Assembly (NCBI GenBank): GCA_027604005.1
Contig: JADGJT010000078.1
Span: 1 to 64,000 of the forward strand
Direction of reading: 5' to 3'
DNA from: Dinochytrium kinnereticum
Taxonomy: Eukaryota > Chytridiomycota > Chytridiomycetes > Chytridiales > Chytridiaceae
DNA length: 64,000 nt
Shown one piece after another: positions 11,159 through 23,336 of this stretch (position 1 is the first letter of the stretch; each line of letters begins with the position of its first letter). A program made the translations under genes and the position numbers. Below the pieces are notes generated by a model. The model saw nothing but the letters and a program-made list of their open reading frames with translations. It did no database searches and had not been told where the DNA came from.

Positions 11159-14100
11159 ATGATGGCCATGCCATCAAAGTGCTGTCGAGGACGCATGCCT
11201 CTAACGCATTTGCTTGTAATATGTCTATTGGAGCTTCTCCTTCTATCCGCCGTTGCGAAAGCATCAAAGTACCCTGCATCGAAGCTTAGATCCGTCAGGA
11301 ACTTGAACCCGCATCTTCACAGAGCAGACCTTTCGATTCCTGAAAGGGCTAAAAAGGCTGCTCAGACCAACTCTACTTCCCGCATTCCATTCCACCACAA
11401 TGGTGCAAATTTCCGGAGGACGAGGAGGCTTATCCCTGGGTCTTTTATTGTTGAGCTTGCGCCTGATGTGAAGGATGCAAGGGGTCATGTTTTGAGTCAT
11501 CTGGCGGAGTCGGGAGGGTTGCAGAAAGAAGATGTTTTGTTTCGGACGGAGCTTACTAGCGATATTTTCAATGGAGTTTCTTTTTCTGTGCATGAGGATG
11601 TTGGTCAGTGATTATTCTGTTTTCTATTGTTTCCTTGTCTACTGGAGGCCGCTGTGAATGGATTCTCACAGATCGTTCAGATATTTCCCATATTACAACA
11701 ATCCCAAAGGCCGTTCAAGCATGGCCGGTGAGTATTCTTCGAAGCTGGAATGAAATGAACCTGACTGATATGGATGGTAATCAGATTCGAAGAGTGAAGC
11801 GTTTGCATCCAATAAAAAAAGAAAGATCGGCGATTCCTGACTCTGATGACGAGCTCGTCTCTCCATCAGACATATCGACTCTTCATTTGCTCACTGGAGT
11901 TCAGAATGCCAGAGACAAGCTTGGACTCACAGGGAAAGGAGTGAAAGTCGCCATCATTGATTCAGGCGTCTACCATTTGCACCCAGCTCTCGGTGGAGGA
12001 TTTGGGCCGGGCAAGAAGGTTGCATTTGGTACGTTTTTGTAAGGCATTTCTTTTTGAATATAACTTTTGAGAAGGGTATGATCTTGTAGGCGATTATTAT
12101 GTGGATGAGTCTAGCCGTCCAGAACCAGATAATGATCCGCTCGATGACTGCAGCTGGGAAAGTCATGGCACGCACGTTGCTGGTAAGTATTAAACATTTC
12201 GAAAACACCCTAAGCCCTTCAAGGAATTATTGGTGCTGATGCTCGAAATATCACAAAGAAAGGATTTGTTCCGCCAACACGGTTTACGGGTGTTGCTCCC
12301 GGTGTGACTTTGGTAATGAAACTATACGCTATACAAACATGCTAATGGTTCCTTTAGGGCGCATGTTAGTCTTGATTTTGTTGTTTTGTGGCATTCTTGG
12401 ACATACTTGAAAGACTAACAAAGAATCCGTAGATCGTGTTTTTGGGTGCGGGGCAGAGTCGACGTCTACCGATATTTTAATGAAAGCCCTGTACATGGCT
12501 CACCTCGATGGTGCAGATATTATAAATATGTCATTAGGTGGTGGCCCAAGTTTTGGACTTGACGCCGACTCGGTTGCCGCCGCTCGAGTTGCTAATCGTG
12601 GAGTTTTAATCGTTGGTGCCGCTGGGAATGATGGTGAGATTTAATGCTCTTCTCCTTTTATTCTTTTTATAATTACCTTCTTTTCCTCCGACATCCCCGA
12701 CACTGAGTTTGACTGGCGATGCTTCTTTCTGCAGGATATCACGGCCTTTTGACTAGCGGAGGAACCGGCTCTCATGATGACTTGATAAGTGTTGCGTCTT
12801 TTGATAGCGTTGCGGCGCGTAGCTTCTCTCTCGCCGTCAATGGCGAAGAGTATCCTTACACTCCTTCGGAATCCACCACAGTAACTTTTGATGACACCAA
12901 ATCTCATGAATTTGTTATCAATAGTAAGCCCGAGACTGATTGGAATAGCTATTAATTCTCAACTTGTTTAGACCCCGCTGCTCTTCGAAACGACAGCATC
13001 ATAGATGACGGCTGCGAGGGACCATCGAAAGATGTTAAGGGAAAGGTCATCATTTATGCCTTCCAATCCGGTAAAGGATGCACCTCCTATGTGAGGTTTC
13101 GAAAAGCATTCGACGCTGGTGCATCAGGATGCCTCCAATACTATAATGGAAAGGTTCAGGAATGGGACCACCAACTTATTGGGTTTTTGAAACTACCGGG
13201 CGGAAGTGTTTCTAGAGATGTTGCAGAGGAGCTGTGGAATCAGAAAACTAAGCATCCTGAATCTACTTTGAGGTTAACTCGTCAAGAGTATGATGGGGAT
13301 AAGATGTTTTACAGGGCGACCAAGTCATTATCGGGGCGTATGGTGCCGATGGGTAGGGTCTCGAAGTTTAGTTCTCCAGGTCTTCGCGGGGATTTGGCTA
13401 TCAAGCCTGATTTAGGAGCACCAGGAGCTGAGTGAGTTTCCTTTTTATTTTTTAGTTATATGTAGGTTACTAACTTCTGCATAAGCATCCTTTCGACAGT
13501 TTCACCAATTGCCGCCTCTGAAGCTGGCATGCCATGGGCCTACAATCTGATGTCAGGTGAGTACATTTCTTTCCAGCCGTTAAACCTTATGAACCTATAA
13601 AAGGCACTTCAATGGCTTCTCCCTACCTGGCGGGAACACTCGCCCTCTATTTGGAGGCAAAAGGAAAATCTAGGAACAAGACCACTACCGATGAAGCCAT
13701 ACTTAGAAAAGAGAGAGCCAACATCCTTACAGCCTTTGCAAATACTGCTCGACCGGCCCGACTTTCGTTTGAAAATAATAGATACCATTCCGTTGCTCTT
13801 CAAGGGGCAGGATTGGTTGATGTTTACAGTGCTATTACAACTTTAACGACGGTCGTACCGAGGTCGTTTTGTAAGTGCTTTCTTGTCTTAAGGTTTCTTT
13901 TACTAAAGGGAAGTTTTCGCTTCTTTCCTTTTTCTAGCTCTTAATGATACGCAGCATACGAATATCGTTCATAATATTACTGTTACGAATAACCACGGGC
14001 GAACTGTCGTCTATACAATCGAAAGTGAGGGTGCGGCTACGGTATTTCCTTTCTCCAGTAATGGTAAGACTATGCCAGAGGAGGTGACTCACACGGCCAA

Positions 14101-14965
14101 AGCATCGGTAAGATCTTCATTCCCTGCATTTTGCTAACAATTTTTCAGAATGTTAGGTTTTCTAAAGATAGAGGCGAACGAAGCTTCTCTCTCAAGTCTG
14201 GCGCGTCACGTACCATAAAGCTAGCCTTTATACCACCCTCTAACGTGACCCTCGACAAATTTCCCATCTACTCTGGGTACGTCCGAGTTAGTTCTGATGC
14301 AAGTGATATCCCCATTACCGTTCCTTACGCAGGGATGGTTGGGAAATGGAGGGATGCGAAGATTTTTGTTCTCTCCGATGATACGACTCGGAAGGCTGAC
14401 CCACTTGTCACCGGCGTGTTTGACTGGGCTGAGTCTTCGGCGAAAGTGGGTGGTCATTTGGCTTTGATCAAGCCTGGAATTGCACTGAACGCTACGGAAG
14501 GGATTCTGATGAAGACTGTTTTGGCGTCTCCGACAAGGCTGGCTAGAATTGAGGTTGTTCGGACGCCTGAAAAGGATGATGCAAAGAAAAATCAAAAAAG
14601 TAAGGGTGAGCATGGGGAAGTTGAGGGACTCGTTGTGCTGGATCCTGATGATGCTTCGGCAGTGGCAGAGTTTCATTTCGTGCCTAGAAATACGAAGACG
14701 GATGGAGATAGTGTGTTTGCAGAAAATACTTATCTTTTTCGTGGTGAAGTTACAAAGGATGGGGTGGTTGCGACGAGGCTGGCTGAAGGCCATTATGCGA
14801 TTAAGTTTTCTGCTTTGAAACATGTGAGTCTCTTGTTCGTTGCTTTAGTTTGGACTTAGCGATACAGCTTTTAACGATGCTTATATTTCATAGTTCTCAA
14901 AGTCTGAAGAGGACGAAGATAGTTTCGAGGTCACTTATTCACCTCCGTTCAAGCTAGTATATTAA
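11159..14965 (+). CDS. secreted subtilisin-like serine protease (S8) with PA domain
   Basis: Fourteen exons join in phase to 1012 residues: 11159-11603, 11672-11727, 11785-12028, 12090-12182, 12224-12312, 12358-12364, 12433-12633, 12735-12923, 12972-13431, 13486-13556, 13604-13870, 13938-14107, 14149-14823, 14894-14965. The N-terminus has a hydrophobic signal segment, then an inhibitor-like propeptide ('RRLIPGSFIVELAPDV'). Catalytic Asp is in 'VAIIDSGVYHLHPALGGGFG' (about residue 226), His in 'SHGTHVAGIIGA' (about 274), the oxyanion Asn in 'VGAAGNDG', and Ser in 'GTSMASPYLAG' (about 621). A protease-associated domain lies between His and Ser, and a beta-rich Fn3-like C-terminal region follows. 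This is the layout of large extracellular subtilases. Several introns end in AAG rather than CAG/TAG. The start is the first Met of a run before the signal segment; one of the next Mets could also be used. Confidence 0.9.
12358..12364 (+). other. 7-nt microexon of the subtilase
   Basis: The exon is GGCGCAT, flanked by 'cctttag' and 'gttagt'. Joined to the exons on both sides it gives '..GVTLGAYRVFGCGAE', a motif conserved in subtilases. Without it, both the frame and the Gly-Ala-Tyr residues are lost. It is inferred from frame and motif conservation; no transcript data are available here. Confidence 0.8.
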
Positions 14966-15233
14966 GTGACGCGAAGTTCCACCGATGAGATAGCAAATGA
15001 AATATGATACCCTGTATAGACGCAATTTGCCTTTCCCTAAATTCGCATGCATTCAGTGACGATTGGTGCCCTGACGGCTCGTTAAATCCAGAAAACCATC
15101 AACAAACAACAAGGTAAGTGGCGCTGCGTAAAGTCTTGGTTCGTGGTCACAGAAAAATCAAACAAATACCGCCTGCTACACAACTACACAGCAAAGGAGA
15201 CAACTCGCCCACAACGCCATCTTACGATCTAGG

Positions 15234-18200
15234 ATGTCGTTGGCATCGCTGCTCACCCTCAATGGCGATGAACAGCTTCAGGCTGCGCAACTCACGCAAG
15301 AGAATGAAAAGATACTCATGATGGCGGCTGCAAAGGCTTCGGTGCGGTTTGCTCGGGAGCATCAGGAAAGGTCAAAGGAGTCTCGTGGTTCGATTGATAG
15401 GGCTAGGGATCCGAATGTTAAGCTGAAGAGTGCGCTAAATAGGTATATTTCTTGTGACTGAGCTCACCTGCATGGAAGCTTGTAGATGACATTACCTTCT
15501 TTGTAGACGGATCCGCCCCCTTCAAGTCCCGGAAGTCCGGGCTCGCATTTCTCCCAACATACCCCTCACTACCCGCAAATTCCCCGACCGGCCCCTCATT
15601 AAATCCCGTTTGAAAGCATCCCCGAACCTTCTCATCGTCACGGGCGTCAATAAGTCGATCGTCGTTGCGGAGAGACTCATGAGGTCTAAGGTTGACAACT
15701 GGATTGAGTGGTTTGATTGCTCTAGCGTTATGGATCTGGAAAGGAGCTACCGTGAATTCGCTTCATACATTTCTGGGGGAAACCCTGACGATGAGCAATG
15801 GGCGAGGAAGGCTCCGTTTGTTGAACTTGTTCAGAGAGTTGCTTGCACCATTGCTGCCCTTCAAAGAGATTCGAATGGATCCCATGGGCCTCATTTGACT
15901 CCACTGACGACGGATGACATTGGAGGAAGCCGGAGGCCTAGTGTTGCGACCGTCGGTTCTGGACAGGCTTCTCCGATATCCCTGGTATCCGAAACCGGAT
16001 GGGGAGAAATGGAGGACTTCTTGTTTCCTCCTAAATCGGACGAAGGGAAGAAAAGAAGAGGTAGCGTTACAAGCTCTCGATCTGTACCAAACCTTCGACA
16101 TGCACCTTCAGAAACAAAACCTGTCTTTGTTTTTCATCGGGCTACAAAGGATACCTTTGATCTGCTTTTGACTATTTTGTCGGCACACAAGGGATCTCGA
16201 TTCTATATTCTTCTTAGCCGAGGGGAGACTTTAGACACGACATTATCATCTTTGCTGCCCCCTGGCTTGGAATACGCTGTTCTAGATCACCCTCCGCTCT
16301 CGCAAGGGGATGCGACTAACCTCTTAGCCGCCGAGGCCAGCATACCCGTGACGGATGCATTAAGACTAATAGACATAGCTGGAGTGGATTTCAGAGAGCT
16401 TCATATCGCGGCAGGGCTTATGAAGACTGATCAGCAAAGCGGCATCAGCAACATTCTGGAACGAGTTCAAAGCAAGTCTAGTATCCTAAGTTTTGCTCTG
16501 TCGTACGTGCGGGAACACTCAACCTTGGAGTCGCCCCTTTGGCCCGTTCTTGCTTTATGCTCGTTTATGGGATCGAAGCCTTTTCCTATTCAGAAACTTT
16601 GGACTGTTGGGGTTGAGCTTTTGCAGCACTCTGTGTTAGACGCACCACTACCAGAGGATGGATGTATTCATGCCCCAGACGTTCACCCGGCGGCCAGAAT
16701 GTCAACTCCAAGGGACCCGAATATCATTACAGCAATGACCGCAAGAATCAATAGTTGTCTTAAACACCTAAAAGCGATCGGACTGGTGGATTTGATCGGT
16801 TGGAGGGGCACTGGAAAGACGACTCCCATCACAGACGCACGAGTTATCGTTCCCCGGTCGGTCCGGTTTGCTGTTCTGTCAAAATTTCAGACTGAAGGTG
16901 TGGAATATAAGGTAGACACCATGCCTCGTGGTGATATACCGCTTTTCCGAAGGTGCTTTTTGGACTCACTTCGATATCTTGGGAAACGGTTGTTGTTTGC
17001 TGCGTGCTGGGTTGGACCGTCACATTTAGTTGGACTACTTCTGGATATGGGGTTCTCGGCGTCGGAACCGTTGGACGGGATTTCTCCGTTGCATATGGCT
17101 GCTATTGGGGGTGATGTGGATATTGCTTCGATTCTTCTTGCGGCGGATGCGGATGTTGATGCGCAAGATGCCGAACGACGGACTCCCATTTTTCTTTCTG
17201 TGACTTACAATAACCTTGATCTCATCCGTCTTTTTCTCGACCACGGGGCGAACCCATCTATTGCGGAGGCAGGGACGATGGCCACTGCTTTACACGTTGC
17301 TGCTGCCAGTGGCTTCACGGCCGTCGTAAGAGTGCTATTGAGAGGCGGTGCCTTCAGAAATCCCCCCTTAGCGGTTGATGGTTCAACTCCATTGCACCTA
17401 GCCATACGTAACGGCCACGTAGCGACGGTTGTGGCCTTGAGGCAATGCGGAGCGTCTGTTCATGTCCGGGATGCAAGCGGGCTCCCTGCTCTTCACCTCG
17501 CGGCATCATTAGGAGAGGATGCAGTCGTCAAAGCACTTTTGGAATGGGCGTCGCCTTCAAATGCAACTGACGCTAACGGGCACAACCCGCTTCATATTGC
17601 TTGCTTTTCAGGCTCTGTTCCTGTTGTGAGAACTTTGTTGGAGGCTGGAACGAGCCCGCATACTCGGAATCTGGTCTCAGGCGATACTCCAGCTCATGTG
17701 GCTGTTAGGACGGGCCATTATGATGTTCTGAAGGCCATGATTGATTATTGTGGGCCTGAGCTGCTCTCCCAACCTACAGATCACCTGTTCGAACCACCCG
17801 CCTCAACTCCCACATCTTCTACAACCGAAGCAGGTTCGCAAGCTCTTACAATTGGCGGTCTACCACCACTCCTCCACGCTACCGCACAAAACCGTGTCGA
17901 CCTCATGACTCTCCTCCTCGACAACGGGGCTCCCATCAACTGCGTTTCGTCGGTGTTGACCGGCCAGCTGACTGCACTTCATGTCGCCGTTTCTTTACCA
18001 GACGAGCAAAGCGGCCCCCTAAGATTGCTCTTGGAGCGCGGGGCTGCCCTACATAATTTGGATGCGAGACGCCGATCTCCGGTTCATCATGCTGCCAAGA
18101 AAGGAAAAGTTGGACATATGCGGCTTCTTTTGGATGCTGGGGCTAGCCCTGACGGAGCGCCATCTGGGTCCTCGTCAAAGACCCCACTACATATTGCTGC

Positions 18201-18354
18201 GGCGTCAGGGTGGCCGGGGGTTGTCAAGTTACTTGTTGAAAGGGGTGGGAGGTTAGGAGTTCAGGGTGGATTGTGGAAGATGTCGGCTTCATCGAAGCAG
18301 GTGGATCCTAGTATCATTGTGGAGATTTCCGAAGCCCTGAAAAAGAGAAAATAG
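15234..18354 (+). CDS. NB-ARC/STAND-like plus ankyrin-repeat protein (degenerate NTPase)
   Basis: Two exons (15234-15442, 15507-18354) give 1018 residues. Residues 1-70 are helical. Residues ~100-400 follow the order of an NB-ARC/NACHT domain: a P-loop position 'LLIVTGVNKSIVVAERLM' (~111), a Walker-B position 'KPVFVFHRATKD' (~276), an RNBS-B/sensor-like 'GSRFYILLSRGETLD' (~298), then 'LDHPPLSQGDATNLLAAEA', like the start of the ARC segment. The GxxxxGK[ST] and LLVLDD residues are largely lost, so ATP hydrolysis is doubtful. From ~590 to 980 there are about 11 ankyrin repeats ('GISPLHMAAIGGDVDIASIL', 'GSTPLHLAIRNGHVATVVAL'). Fungal NLR-like proteins with ankyrin sensors are known; this looks like a diverged member. 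The ankyrin half is certain; the STAND reading is inference from motif order. Confidence 0.75.
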
Positions 18355-18582
18355 TCATGCCCGGTTCTTTTCTTTCTTTTGGTTTTTCGAAGTTAGGAAC
18401 ATGCTGATTCGTTTGAGCTTTTCTCTAAATCAGTTCGTCTTTCCTTTTGTCTGTTTTCTCTTTTTTCCTTTCTCTTTTGAAGCAGCTATGTATTTATTTG
18501 TTATCTATATCTTTTTTTTTACACAGTTTTGGCTTTATAAATTTGATAGCTCGCTCAATGAATGCGAGTAGCTGTAAGCTCT

Positions 18583-20838
18583 CTAAACAAACTCGAGCCT
18601 CTTAGTTCGTATCACAGCTACTGCTGCTGCGGTACACGTCACTATGGCATTATGCGTAGTCTCATGAGGTGAGGCGAGCATAGCCTTATGACGATGACCA
18701 GGAGCAAATGTATTCATCGCATCCCTGATAAATAATCGAACAGCTTCTCCACTTGTAGCCACATACGCTTTGGAAGATACAATTGAAGCTGCTGTAGATC
18801 GATTTAACATTGCTAGAGGTATTCTGTCACCCGATTCTGAATCCCGGATGGCCTGCAAAAGAGCTTCAAACGCTCTCCACACCCCAACACTGGTACTTTC
18901 AGCCGGAAACATGCCGAGAACCTGCATGGAAAACTGTGGAGCGAGTTTTCGTAGAGTTGAATCGACAACATGCCCACTAAAGTTGAAGTCAGGCGCGTCC
19001 TCGTTCTCGTTCGGGGAATAAACGCGACCTTCCAGTAAGGCCGCAGCCAATTCCAGCTTGCATTCGCGACATGCTTTCCAGAATATTGATTTGTTTGTTG
19101 GAGAAGGTTCGGAAATGGCGAGTGTTCCTGAAAAGCGTACTCCTCGAGACATTAAAATACTTGCGACCTCAAGAGAAGGGATAAGACAGGCTGAATGGAG
19201 CATATGCTCCAGTATGTCGTAGTTCTCGCCTCGGCCCCCATCAGGTCGTTCGATTTGAAGGACATTCGAGTCTAGAAGAGCATTAACTGTATCCTTTCCA
19301 CCATGGACTACTGAATTAAGAAATGATAGTGATAGGGCATGCTCTCTTCCTGCACGAGGGTCGACAAGTAAGTCTCCTAGAATTTTACCGTCGCCGACAA
19401 AAGCGGCCAAGTCAGCCGCTGACCTCACGGCGGTTGAGGTGGGTCCGTAAGTGTTGATCATTTCCTCATCATCGAGAGGGATTTCTAGAATGTATCGAAC
19501 CCCCACTGCACTACGAAGATAGGATTGTGCCATTATTTGAACTGATCGAGATGACGGAAGGCATGAAACAGCCCAGTCATTACTTGATTTACCGCTTTCT
19601 TTTAGCCTAAACTCGAATTCGGAGACAAGATCTTGACAGAGCTGAAGCTTCTTTGAATAGCAGGCAGCTGAAATCGATTCTAGTCCATTTCGAGATAAGA
19701 TATTTGCACCAGCCCTCAGCAATTTTCGAACTGAGGTTTCATCTCCTTGCTTCACGGCCCTTATAAGACAGTGCGACAAATCTATGACCCCATCTAACGC
19801 CTCCTGCAAAGCATCTCGGTATTTCTCTAAAAGAGCATCCAAAATACTGCTTTGACAGTGCTCAATTGCAAATATGACAGCGGTTTCCATGAGTCCAGAG
19901 ATATTGAAAGATGGCTTAGCCTTGTTGTCGAGACGGCTCTGATAGGGAAAAGATGCGATTTCAACGGCAATTTTCACAAAGCCTCCTCTGATGGCGTGCT
20001 CAAGAGCCACATGTGAATGAAGAACCGGATTCGCACCGCATTCTAAAAGTTCTTTGACGATTGCCATTTGCTGGGCCCTAACGGCGATTAGAAGAGGGTT
20101 GTAATCCGATAAAGATGGCAAGGTCATTGGGTTGCCATCAATTGGCGGTTTTACACCATCAATGCAAGCGCCGTAAACTACAAGACTTCGGATGACACCT
20201 GGAGGTCGACTGTTTCGTGGACAAATTGCTTCATGCTCCAAAAGATCTTGTCGAGCGGAAGAGGAACTAAGGCACCAATAGATTAATGCAGCGGTAGGTG
20301 CCCCTTGTAATTTAACGAGCTCCAGAAGCTCCAACCTCTTTTTGTCAACAGTTGTCTGGCCGATCCATATGCATCGGCCCCTCAGAAATCTGCCGTTGAG
20401 AGCTAACGCTCGTTGCAAACCTGCGGCCGTCTTTAATCCGATATGAGCGCTTACACTCAGAAGGAAATGTTATTGTCTTTGAATTATATTCGAGACTTAC
20501 GATCCGCCGAAATGAGAACGCTCAATGCTGCAGCTAACGATATCGTCACAACCAGAGAAAAAATCACAAAGAATATCCTCAGTAACACTGTGTGCCAGGT
20601 TTCTTAATATCAGCTCGTGTCTAGCAGCACCGCCTCGCCTACATCCGTTGATAAGGACCGCGGCCACAATCTGTGGGTCCTTTATAAACTGGCTTGTGGC
20701 ATTGCATGTCAGGGCAACTGACAAAATGTCCTGATGAGAGTTCAGCTCGCTGCAGATCCTTTGAATGATTTCAGCGGGAAGGCTGCCGACGGATGTGTTG
20801 GGTTTCGGGAGAAACGGCTCGGACTCCCCCAACAACAT
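18583..20838 (-). CDS. F-box protein with ankyrin-like repeats
   Basis: Two exons (20501-20838 and 18583-20449, minus strand) give 734 residues. An F-box sits at about residues 18-58 ('VGSLPAEIIQRICSELNSHQ'), predicting an SCF ubiquitin-ligase substrate receptor. The rest contains spaced ankyrin-type helices, e.g. 'NPLLIAVRAQQMAIVKELLE' and 'CLIRAVKQGDETSVRKLLRA', many degenerate. The in-frame intron needs an AAG acceptor ('gtgtaag'). A longer open frame starts at a GTG; the ATG at 20838 is preferred. Its start is only 54 bp from the divergent start of the next gene, so they likely share a promoter. Confidence 0.78.
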
Positions 20839-20892
20839 AAGCACTTAGTTTGAGTTTGAGAAGGAGAGGCGAAGTTGTGTAGTACAATAAAG

Positions 20893-23165
20893 ATGCTTAC
20901 CAGCCGAACACCTCCACCCCCGCTGCCTTCACAAGCGACAAAGCCAAAGGGAAAGCCGAGACAGACGATGACTGACGCTGCGAAAGACCCTGCTGCATGT
21001 AAAGGAGGCATGCATGCTGTCGATTCACCAGGGTTGAGGGGTTTGGCGACGCCGCCAGAAGACAAGTCAGGCAGTTCTTCCCCATCAGTTGGAAAAGTAC
21101 GGTCTTTGGCGTTGCAGCTGGAAAGTGTTTTGAAGGAGAAGGAATTCATACAGGAGAATGATGCATTGATTGAATCTATAACTAAGGAGATAGCTGATAA
21201 ATCTGACGCTGGCGAAGTCTTCTCTACCAATATGCTCAAGTCCTCGACAGCTCTTGAACTAATGCCAGTCAATGCATCCACGCCTCCACTTTCCCCAAAA
21301 CTATTTGAGAAAACTCATCCGAAACAGGAAGCCGGGCCAGAACCGCCTCCAAAAGATATGATCGAGCCTCATGCCAAACCACCACCGCTTCCTCCCAGAC
21401 GCAAACTTCCCCCCATTCCTTCAGTTACATCTCCATCTCTTGCTGTTTCAGAATCACAAAAGATCACGCCCATGGGGTCTCATACTATGCGATCTTCAAG
21501 CTTGCCACCAAAGGCTCCACCACCACCTCCAAATGCCAGAGAGATCACGCCAGTATCATGGAGTCGCTCTGCCGACCCATTTTTTCGATACGTGGAGAAT
21601 ACATACTCTAAGATTGACCGCTTTGGGTTCGTTTCTGGAGACCAAGCGGAGATGGGACGAAGTCTGGCTAAGATTTTAGAATCTGAGAATGCGAAGGCGG
21701 CGAAATGGAGAGCGATGGCAACTGAAGCTGATGTATCTGCGGCAGTGAGGGAGATGGCTCTATTCGGGAAAGCTTTCGGAGTTAATGGTCTGGTGTCGGT
21801 AGCGTCGGAGGCAACTGTGCCTTTAAAAGTTGCGGTTGCTCCTATTTTTTCTTTCACAAGAGACACTAAAGTATGTCCAACGACAAGCACCTATTCAATT
21901 GGTTTTTAATGAGCTTGAATAGTTTATTGAGAGAATATGGAGCGGTCTGCCGCATGCTTGGAGAGGTTATGTCTGGTACTTTTTAATTACTACTGGTAGC
22001 GGCCTATACTCAGGCTTGTCTTTAAAGGCGATACCGGAGATAGAAGTGGAAAGGTTGCGGCAATACTTTGTAAGTAATAGCATTTATGCTTTTATTTAAG
22101 GTAAATCAGGCATGTGTGCAAAATGGCGAAGGACCAGAGAGGAGACTCAGGAAGCTTTTAGACTCTGAAGTATGTCAGATTTTTATAAACCACATATGGT
22201 TCATGAACGAAGATAGCGCAAGGTTTATAGTATCTTTTCCATTTTGGCTCTGATAATGTGTTCAGTCGCGTGGTTCTTAAGAGGATGATATCAGTGTTTT
22301 CGGTCTTACACCCTGAAATCGGCTTTTCTCCTGGACTGTTGAAAGTAGCATCTATGCTTTTGTTGACCATGGAAGAGGAAGTAAGTTTAATTATCACATA
22401 TACTCTCTTAATTGCGCAAAAGCGTGCATACCTTGCTCTATGCCATTTATACAGTGACCCGAAACATTACAATCTCTCATTTCTTCATGGGATGACACAT
22501 CAAGCCTTGGCTGAAACACATTTTGTGCATGAGCATCTCCTACAGCTGTGGGCACCTCGTCTTAATGCGAAAATGGTAATCTCCAAAGTTAAGCGTTCAC
22601 CTAAGTCTTTTAGAAACTGTTTAGTATCAATCCTTCTGCATATGGCTCGTCTTGGTATACGAGCTTGTTTCTCTCTTGCCTGCCGTCTGCGTACACTGTT
22701 CGGAAAAATCAAGGTGGATTATCTCAGTCTAGAGGGCTGATGCCGTTTAGAGTACTGATTCGACTTTGGGATGTTATTATGTTACATGGCTGGGATATTA
22801 TCCCCGTCATTGCGGTGTGTCTCTTGAAGCAGTTTGAAGGTAAGTCAAGCTCTTCTCATTGTGCTCAAAGAGATATATAAACGATTTTTTTAGGTTTATT
22901 GCTATTATGTCGCAACCGGAAAGACTTGTTGTCTTTTCTTGTTCAAGACCCACATGAGCTCACAAGCCCAGGCGATAGGCCGAAATCCAGCTGGCCCACA
23001 TCGGAGGCGGACGAAGAATCATTTTTTAGGCTCTTGCGCAAGTTCTGGGATGGCGCAACAGAATTGGCGAAATTGAAAGAACTGCATTCAAAGACTTCTT
23101 TAGATTCGAAGCTTGGGGGTAGAGTTTTGGTTCCAAGGCTTCGATGCATCTATCAGACGACATGA
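20893..23165 (+). CDS. TBC-domain-like protein, probably lacking GAP activity
   Basis: Seven exons (20893-21870, 21923-22069, 22110-22169, 22231-22380, 22423-22575, 22614-22839, 22894-23165) give 661 residues. The N-terminus is Pro-rich ('APPPPPNAREITPVSW') and probably binds SH3-type partners. The C-terminal half matches the Rab-GAP TBC fold in order: 'IWSGLPHAWRGYVWYFLI', 'SRVVLKRMISVFSVLHPEIG', 'SSWYTSLFLSCLPSAYTV', 'FRVLIRLWDVIMLHGWDI'. The arginine finger (IxxDxxR) is not present, and the glutamine finger (YxQ) is replaced by 'GFSPG'. It may therefore be a binding or scaffold protein rather than an active GAP. The third exon's acceptor is ambiguous (22101 or 22110; both keep frame). Confidence 0.75.
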
Positions 23166-23336
23166 GATAGAATCTGCAGTATTATTTTCCTTACTGGAAT
23201 GCTTTTATATACCAAACCCGGGAATCCTCCCCCCTTTTATCTTTCGAATGTTTTTATTTATTGGTTGAGAGGAACCATCTAGGTTGAAGTTATATACGAC
23301 GGGAAAAGTAAACGCAGCAAAGAAATATATGAATGT

